From: CAZQKE01 sp964593865
Lineage (GTDB): Bacteria > Chloroflexota > Anaerolineae > JAAYZQ01
Length of the DNA: 10,463 bases
Assembly: GCA_964593865.1 (NCBI GenBank)
Contig: CAZQKE010000004.1
Location: 1-10,463 of the forward strand
Direction of reading: 5' to 3'
Position 1 is the first letter of the stretch. The number at the start of each line of letters is the position of its first letter. This document shows, piece after piece, positions 6,240 to 10,463 of the stretch. The position numbers were made by a program, and so were the translations under genes. The notes beneath the pieces are model-generated. The model saw nothing but the letters and a program-made list of their open reading frames with translations. It had not been told where the DNA came from and did no database searches.

Positions 6240-7664
6240 TCAAGGCGTGGCGGTGGGTGTCACCCGCTCCGGCGGAACGGGCGCCAGCAAGGTCACCCAG
6301 CGGGCCGGCACCCATCCGATCCCTTCGGCTTCCGGGCCGACCTGGAGCATTACCCGGACCCGATACCAATCATCATACTGGGCCAGAATCTCAACCGGCG
6401 CACCACGGCGGGCCACCGCCCCGGTACGGCGGCCGTTGGGCGCGTTGCGCAGGTAAACGTTGCCGGTCATCACCCCGGAGAAGGGCGAAGGTGTCGGGGT
6501 GAAGGTCGGCGTCGGTGTAAAGGTGGGCGTCGCAGTGGCCGTTGGGGTAGCGGTCGGGGTAGCCGTCGGGGTGGCGGTGGGAGTGGCGGTCGGGGTCGGT
6601 GTGTCGGTCGGCGTCGGAGTGTCGGTCGGCGTCGGCGTCGGAGTGTCGGTCGGGGTGGCGGTGGGGGTCGGCGTAAAGGTCGGCGTGAGGGTCATCGTCG
6701 GCGAAGGGGCGGCCAAGGCCTGCAAAGATGCCTCCACGTGCCAAACCCACCAACCGCACACCAGGATCGGCGGCAAGAGGATCAACAATAACAAGGCGAT
6801 CAAGATGATGCGCTGGGACCAGGACATCGGCCCCGACGACTCTCTCTGCTCCTCGGTAGAGGGAAAAAGAAGAGTTGCAGAAAGGATACGGCGGGCCGCC
6901 CTGACCAACTGCTCATCCGATCCGTCAAAATCCTTGAGCCTGTCGTAACGTTGCTCATGGATGGCGATCAACGCCTGGCGCATCTTTTCACGAAAGCCGG
7001 ACGGCGCCACACCGTCCACGACGACGGCCAGGTAAGCCACTCCCCCCGCCTCCAAGAGAATGTCTCGATCGCCGTACTCAATGGCCCCCAATTCGCCTTC
7101 CTCGCCGCGCCCAAAAGCCTCGTGCGCGAAATCACGGATGGCGGTCAACATGCCGCTGACCAGGTCCCGGTCGGGCAAAGCCTCCGGCTCGCTGGAAAGA
7201 TGGCAGATCAGCAGCCCCGATTCGCGGTGGATGAGAAAGATCTCACGGACGGCAAAGGGCAACGACTCGCGCAGGCGGTATTCGGCTTCCGGCACACCCC
7301 GCAGCCGTGCCCACCAGCGGCGCAAGGTGTTCTGCGGGCGGATGCTCTGACGCACACGGGCATCTACCGTCTGCGCCAGCTCCCGGATCGCTTCGGAAAT
7401 GGCCTTGTTGATCGTCTGGCCGATAACCGGGTAGAGGGCATCGATGATGTCCTCCCGCGCCTGGTAGACCTGGCGACGCAACGCTTCGCCGATCACGGGT
7501 GAGATCGCCTGGGCGATCTCGTCCCCCGAATTCTGGATCTGCTCCTCCAGAATGTCGGCGATCACCGGGCTAATTTTATCTACCAGGGCGTCGGGCTTGA
7601 GCAGCAGGCTGCGCAGCCGCTCAATTTTCTCTTCCGCCGATACGGATTCCGGCGCAGGTGGCAT
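6240..7664 (-). CDS. Single-pass membrane protein: longin/roadblock-like cytosolic domain, Thr-Pro linker, SH3b domain
   Basis: 474 residues. N-terminal helical part with three 23-residue repeats starting at 31, 54 and 77 (ISPVIADIL, ISPVIGEAL, LYPVIGQTI). Then a globular domain (about 135-245) with 'REIFLIHRESGLLICHL', 'DLVSGMLTAIRDF' and 'YLAVVVDG', which looks like the longin/roadblock-type module that I recall at the N-terminus of some OmpA-family proteins in Proteobacteria and Cyanobacteria. A membrane helix follows (about 285-309, after Arg285, giving N-inside topology), then a Thr-Pro-rich linker (320-396) and a bacterial SH3 domain (about 398-460, 'NVYLRNAPNG' to 'GWVPARWVTLL'), which would contact the cell wall. 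There is no signal peptide, so the helix acts as anchor. The ATG at 7664 is 4 nt past the previous stop, with GGAAGAG 7 nt upstream inside that gene. Probably it links an outside or wall signal to the GTPase; this is inferred from domains and position. Confidence 0.85.
   Translation of the reverse strand: MPPAPESVSAEEKIERLRSLLLKPDALVDKISPVIADILEEQIQNSGDEIAQAISPVIGEALRRQVYQAREDIIDALYPVIGQTINKAISEAIRELAQTVDARVRQSIRPQNTLRRWWARLRGVPEAEYRLRESLPFAVREIFLIHRESGLLICHLSSEPEALPDRDLVSGMLTAIRDFAHEAFGRGEEGELGAIEYGDRDILLEAGGVAYLAVVVDGVAPSGFREKMRQALIAIHEQRYDRLKDFDGSDEQLVRAARRILSATLLFPSTEEQRESSGPMSWSQRIILIALLLLILLPPILVCGWWVWHVEASLQALAAPSPTMTLTPTFTPTPTATPTDTPTPTPTDTPTPTDTPTPTATPTATPTATPTATPTATATPTFTPTPTFTPTPSPFSGVMTGNVYLRNAPNGRRTGAVARRGAPVEILAQYDDWYRVRVMLQVGPEAEGIGWVPARWVTLLAPVPPERVTPTATP
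6480..6707 (-). repeat. Low-complexity Thr-Pro coding repeat
   Basis: This part of the membrane-protein gene consists of degenerate 6-nt steps encoding Thr-Pro pairs broken by Ala, Asp or Phe (residues about 320-396). Longer units recur, for example GTGTCGGTCGGCGTCGGA (plus strand) near 6601. Such tracts form an extended linker outside the membrane and are prone to slippage, so the length may vary between strains or be misassembled. Confidence 0.85.
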
Positions 7665-7668
7665 CGGT

Positions 7669-8406
7669 TCACTCTTCCGAAGTCAGGCCCCCCAACAGGC
7701 CGGTAACGCTACTGCCCGTTTCCAGACGGGTGGCGATCTCCATCAGCATCGCGGCCAGGGCTTTGCGGTCGGTCTTCTGATCCTCCAGCCGGTCGGCAGC
7801 GCGGCGCAGCTCGGCCCGCAGGCTATCCTCCGCACTCCGCAGCTCCCGTTTGAGGGCATCCAGCTTCCGTTCCCGTTGGTCCCGATGTTCGGCCACGGTG
7901 TTGCGCAAAGCGGTTAGGTCCCGCCCTTGCTGATCCACCGTCTTGCGCAGCTCGGCGATCTGATCGGAGAGGGTCTGAACCATCATCTCCTGCTGGCGGG
8001 CCTGGGTGAGAATCTGCTGGAGGAGCGGTTCTTGGGCACGCAACCGTTCCACCTCGCGGCGCAGTTCATCGGTAGCGCGGCGCATCTCCTGCTCCAACGC
8101 TTCCAGGCGTTTGGTCTGTGTTTTCTCAAAATCGCCAACCCCATCCTGCACCTGACGCATGTCCCCGACCAGCCGTTCCATTTCGCGGCGCACGTCGGCA
8201 AAGCGTCGCTCATACTCCTCCATCTGTGCTCCAAAGAGGATGTCGCGCAGGCGGTCTACCTCGGGTTTGCGCAATCGCTGCTTGACAACATCCGGTCCCA
8301 GAATGATCTCTCGGACCTCCTCCAATTCCTTCTTGGTTGCGGGTGCCGATCCGCCCTGCTGTTGCGGCTGGGGCGGCTTCTTTGGCTCTGTAGGTGACGC
8401 CACCAT
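7669..8406 (-). CDS. Coiled-coil protein of unknown function, first gene of the operon
   Basis: 245 residues with no recognised enzyme domain. A Pro/Gln-rich start (1-22) is followed by two similar short motifs, VREIILGPD (31-39) and LRDILFGAQ (53-61), then a long charged helix rich in Glu, Arg, Leu and Gln (about 62-215) with heptad-like spacing, typical of a coiled coil. The C-terminus reads 'DRKALAAMLMEIATRLE' and ends with a Gly/Leu tail. There is no signal peptide or membrane helix, so it is probably cytosolic. The next protein in the operon carries a related motif near its start (LRSLLLKPD, 17-25), which suggests the two are functionally or evolutionarily linked, perhaps as scaffold and membrane partner. 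The ATG at 8406 has a GGGGGG-AAAAGTG spacing and is preferred; an in-frame GTG at 8409 would be 4 nt from the same site. Confidence 0.85.
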   Translation of the reverse strand: MVASPTEPKKPPQPQQQGGSAPATKKELEEVREIILGPDVVKQRLRKPEVDRLRDILFGAQMEEYERRFADVRREMERLVGDMRQVQDGVGDFEKTQTKRLEALEQEMRRATDELRREVERLRAQEPLLQQILTQARQQEMMVQTLSDQIAELRKTVDQQGRDLTALRNTVAEHRDQRERKLDALKRELRSAEDSLRAELRRAADRLEDQKTDRKALAAMLMEIATRLETGSSVTGLLGGLTSEE

Positions 8407-8420
8407 CACTTTTCCCCCCT

Positions 8421-8500
8421 TTCGTTGTATTTCAAAAGCACCTTATTGTACGCAATCCTGAAACAAGAGTCAAATTTACAGAACGACTGCCTACAACGAA
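8421..8500. repeat. 9-bp inverted repeat flanking the operon promoter
   Basis: TTCGTTGTA at 8421-8429 and its exact reverse complement TACAACGAA at 8492-8500 lie on either side of the -35/-10 elements, one about 20 bp upstream of the -35 and one just past the expected transcription start. Such placement fits a pair of regulator half-sites, but a 9-bp match within this distance could also arise by chance. Confidence 0.4.
8445..8473 (-). promoter_or_regulatory. Sigma70-type promoter of the GTPase/cyclase operon
   Basis: On the minus strand TTGACT (8468-8473) is followed by a 17-bp spacer and TACAAT (8445-8450), each differing from consensus by one base. Transcription should start near 8438, about 32 nt before the ATG of the coiled-coil gene. 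It is the only strong minus-strand promoter seen for the six genes downstream. Confidence 0.85.
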
Positions 8501-8515
8501 CATTGCGCCCCGTGG

Positions 8516-9619
8516 TTACTGCGTCAACCATCGTCCTCCCGTTAGGAGCCTCCCGCCGCCCACACCCTTGACCTCCAGGATGCGCCCGTTGGCAAAATAC
8601 TCAAAATCAAAAGCGGTTCGGTCCCCGGCCTTTGCGCCGGGGATGGGCATCAGCCGGGCGGTGAGGGGCTTGTCCAGGCGCAGGGCCAGGGCCGCCACGT
8701 CCAGGAGGATACCGGCCAGTTCGTCCTCGCCCACGTCGCCGGGCAGGGGGACGGTATCCAGACCGGTGCCGCACACGGCGGACCAGAGGAGCAGGTCGTT
8801 GACGCCGAACAGCCCTTCGCGGCTGCGGGCGGCCAGGATCGCATCCTCCAACACCGGCAGCATCAGGCCGTTGAAGCCGCAGTGGGGGTAGTCGGCCCGG
8901 CGCAGGCAATCGGTGAGCAAGGAGACGGCAAAGAGGGTCCCCGCCGCGCCGAACCGTTCCACGCCCAGCCGCTCCACCGCCGCGCCGATGCTGCGGGCCT
9001 CGTCGGGAAAGGGAGCCAGGGAAAAATCTATCCCGGCGAAGCGAAAGCCCTCTTGCACGGCAATAGGCCGGACGGCGGTGACGATCCGCCCGGCGGCTTC
9101 CTCCACCAGGGCGATGAGGCGGGAGCGGGCCCCGGCCAAAGAGGCCGCCTGGGAGAAGGCATCCACGGCCAGATCGGCGGATTCGGTGGCGACGGCGACG
9201 GTCGGCGGGCCGCCGTCGTGGTAGGCCGCCGGGAAGAAGGGGGCGTGAGGTCCCACGTTGGCCAACACCGCCAGGCGCAAATTGCCGAATCCGTGGGCGG
9301 TCGTGTGGGCGATCTCGCGGATGATGCGCGCCGCCCGCGCCACGGCCCCCAGGTGGAAACCCGCACCCCGCCGGGCCAGCAGCACCCCGGCAAAGACGGT
9401 TTCGGTGCTGCGGATCAGGTCGGGGATGCGTTCCAACGGCGAAAGGTCGGCGTCCGGGGCATCGGCCAGGACGGGTCCGAGGGAAAGGTAGTCGAACCCG
9501 GCCCGGATGCAAAGCGACTCCAGCTCGGCGGCCAGGGCCGAAGGATCGCCGGGCAGGTGGGAAAGGGGTTGGGTGGCCAGGCGGGTGGTCTGCACGGGGA
9601 ATCCGGCGGCTTCCAGCAC
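8516..9619 (-). CDS. DUF711 / UPF0210 family protein, 5' end probably frameshifted
   Basis: 367 residues from a GTG at 9619 to the TAA at 8516. Family likeness is seen in 'GFPVQTTRLATQPL', 'GPHAPFFPAAYHDGG', 'GIDFSLAPFPDE' and 'HCGFNGLMLPVLED'. DUF711 proteins have no established biochemical role; I recall their fold being placed near the barrel of glycyl-radical enzymes. The GTG has no ribosome-binding site, and the reading frame above it still encodes family-like sequence ('SCFVTVGDAPRREAS', 'LAARLRTVLEAAG') up to a stop at 9718. The expected N-terminus MNIRSI lies in another frame from an ATG at 9719. One surplus base near 9701-9702 explains this, and the intact product would have about 400 residues. 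The gene looks more GC-rich than the signalling operon, and is separated from it by that operon's promoter, so it is not part of it. Confidence 0.82.
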   Translation of the reverse strand: MLEAAGFPVQTTRLATQPLSHLPGDPSALAAELESLCIRAGFDYLSLGPVLADAPDADLSPLERIPDLIRSTETVFAGVLLARRGAGFHLGAVARAARIIREIAHTTAHGFGNLRLAVLANVGPHAPFFPAAYHDGGPPTVAVATESADLAVDAFSQAASLAGARSRLIALVEEAAGRIVTAVRPIAVQEGFRFAGIDFSLAPFPDEARSIGAAVERLGVERFGAAGTLFAVSLLTDCLRRADYPHCGFNGLMLPVLEDAILAARSREGLFGVNDLLLWSAVCGTGLDTVPLPGDVGEDELAGILLDVAALALRLDKPLTARLMPIPGAKAGDRTAFDFEYFANGRILEVKGVGGGRLLTGGRWLTQ

Positions 9620-9719
9620 GGTGCGGAGCCGGGCGGCCAGCTGCCCGGCGGCGAGGACGGATGCTTCCCGGCGGGGAGCATCGCCGACGGTGACGAAACA
9701 GGATAGAGCGAATGTTCAT
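9620..9719 (-). pseudogene. Displaced N-terminal part of the DUF711 gene
   Basis: The ATG at 9719 encodes MNIRSI, the expected start of the family. Removing one C from ATCCTG on the minus strand (positions 9701/9702) would join this to CFVTVGDAP and on into the DUF711 frame. Without that change the ATG frame runs into Arg/Pro-rich nonsense. Either a true mutation or a sequencing or assembly error at a two-base run. No classic slippery site for programmed frameshifting is seen. Confidence 0.7.
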
Positions 9720-9729
9720 TAGACTTACT

Positions 9730-9758
9730 TTGCCTCCGACCGCGAATTGTGCTATACT
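9730..9758 (+). promoter_or_regulatory. Promoter of the toxin-antitoxin pair (extended -10)
   Basis: TTGCCT (9730-9735), a 17-bp spacer, and TATACT (9753-9758) preceded by TGC, which makes an extended -10. The expected start is near 9765, about 26 nt before the antitoxin start codon. Antitoxins of this class commonly repress their own promoter; no obvious palindromic operator was found here. Confidence 0.75.
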
Positions 9759-9776
9759 GACCCCAAGAGGAACGGC

Positions 9777-9782
9777 AGGAGG
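9777..9782 (+). promoter_or_regulatory. Shine-Dalgarno site that fixes the antitoxin start
   Basis: AGGAGG (within AGGAGGTGA) lies 8 nt before the GTG at 9791. The in-frame GTG at 9782 overlaps this site and cannot use it, so 9791 is chosen. Confidence 0.8.
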
Positions 9783-9790
9783 TGAGTGAC

Positions 9791-10057
9791 GTGGACGCGG
9801 CCATCACATGGCAAGAGATTGAATCCCGCCTGGATGAATTGCCCCAGGAGGATTGGCCCACCCTCCTGGATTTCCTTGACTTTTTGCTCTTCCGCCGCAA
9901 AAAAGCCCAAATGCCACCCCACCCGGCCGAATCCCCCACACCCTACCGGGTGCGGGTCAAGCTGGGGGGGCTTCTCAAAGACTACCCGATCAGCGACGAA
10001 GACATTGCAGAAGCGCGCCGGGAAATGTGGGCCGGTTTTGGGGAGATTGACCTGTGA
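9791..10057 (+). CDS. VapB/DUF2281-like antitoxin
   Basis: 88 residues from the GTG at 9791. The N-terminal part 'TWQEIESRLDELPQEDWPTLLDFLDFLLFRRKK' resembles the LPxE...LDFLDFL pattern of DUF2281-type antitoxins. A Pro-rich hinge (about 40-52) leads to a C-terminal tail with 'VKLGGLLKDYPISDEDIAEARREMW', the toxin-neutralising type of segment common beside PIN toxins. It should bind and block the adjacent PIN ribonuclease and probably represses the shared promoter. Its stop overlaps the toxin start by 4 nt (GTGA), the usual tight coupling. The DNA-binding fold is not obvious from the sequence. Confidence 0.85.
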   Translation: MDAAITWQEIESRLDELPQEDWPTLLDFLDFLLFRRKKAQMPPHPAESPTPYRVRVKLGGLLKDYPISDEDIAEARREMWAGFGEIDL

Positions 10058-10458
10058 ACCGATACGTCACCGACACGCAAGCCCTCATCTGGCACATGCT
10101 GCAAAGTCGCAAACTCTCACGCAAGGCCAGACGGGTGTTTCGCCAGGCTGAGGAGGGAACCGCCCAGATCATCGTACCCAGCATTGTTTTGGTCGAGTGT
10201 GCTTTTATCTTTGCCCGCAATCGCATCCCATACCGCATCCTGGAGCAGGTCTTTGCCATCTCTGACGCAGAGAATGCCAACCTGAGGGTTGTCCCCCTAG
10301 ACCTGGATGTAGCCCGGGCTACCCGCGACTTTGGCCCTGCCGCCGTGCCGGAGATGGCCGACCGGATCATCGCCGCCACGGCCCGCGCCCTGCATCTCCC
10401 CCTGCTGACCGCCGACGCGGCCATCACGGCCAGCGGCCTGGTGCAGGTTGTATGGTAA
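10054..10458 (+). CDS. vapC: VapC-type PIN-domain toxin (ribonuclease)
   Basis: 134 residues, the usual VapC length, covering one PIN domain. The four acidic metal-binding residues are in place: D7 in 'YVTDTQALIW', E48 in 'IVLVECAF', D103 in 'EMADRIIAATA' and D121 in 'LLTADAAI'. VapC proteins cut specific RNAs, often tRNA or rRNA, using Mg or Mn, and are held inactive by their antitoxin. The start is a GTG at 10054 inside the end of the antitoxin gene; the TAA at 10456-10458 lies 5 nt from the window end. The gene appears intact. The RNA target cannot be told from sequence. Confidence 0.93.
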   Translation: MNRYVTDTQALIWHMLQSRKLSRKARRVFRQAEEGTAQIIVPSIVLVECAFIFARNRIPYRILEQVFAISDAENANLRVVPLDLDVARATRDFGPAAVPEMADRIIAATARALHLPLLTADAAITASGLVQVVW

Positions 10459-10463
10459 CCCGC

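Noticed and set aside
6460..6948. Plus-strand frame with Val-Gly repeats
   Set aside because: It is the antisense reading of the Thr-Pro linker repeat and has no independent support.
8607..9719. 370-codon minus-strand frame from the ATG at 9719
   Set aside because: After the first six residues it is Arg/Pro/Gly-rich sequence out of frame with the DUF711 protein. It is a product of the frameshift plus high GC.

Overview
The window reads as part of a chromosome of a GC-rich bacterium, most likely a member of the Chloroflexota (Anaerolineae/Caldilineae-like). This is an inference from the Thr-Pro-rich extracellular linker ending in an SH3b domain, the many PAS/GAF sensors, a DUF711 protein, and intergenic repeats of the 'CCGCCAAGACGCCAAG' kind. 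No rRNA, tRNA, CRISPR array or transposase gene was seen.

Right to left on the minus strand, positions 8473 to 1 hold a six-gene co-directional run that looks like one signalling operon. A clear sigma70-type promoter (TTGACT, 17 bp, TACAAT) lies at 8445-8473. It is followed by a coiled-coil protein (7669-8406), a single-pass membrane protein with a cytosolic longin/roadblock-like domain and an outside Thr-Pro linker plus SH3b domain (6240-7664), a Ras/Rab-like small GTPase (5567-6091), two paralogous PAS + class III nucleotide cyclases in tandem (4484-5551 and 3396-4487), and a very large PAS/GAF multi-sensor protein that runs off the left edge (1-3148). Spacings are 4 nt, 148 nt, 15 nt, a 4-nt overlap and 247 nt. 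The 247-nt gap carries an unusual repeat element. A plausible reading, which is inference, is an envelope-sensing complex whose state is relayed by the GTPase to cyclic-nucleotide production.

Right of the operon promoter lies a minus-strand DUF711 (UPF0210) gene (8516-9619). Its conserved N-terminal start appears displaced by a one-base frameshift near 9701-9702. Divergent from it, on the plus strand, is a type II toxin-antitoxin pair: an 88-residue VapB/DUF2281-like antitoxin (9791-10057) and a VapC-type PIN-domain ribonuclease (10054-10458) that overlap by 4 nt. They have their own extended -10 promoter (9730-9758) and a strong Shine-Dalgarno sequence.

Calls rest on reading motifs by eye. 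No database search or structure prediction was run.
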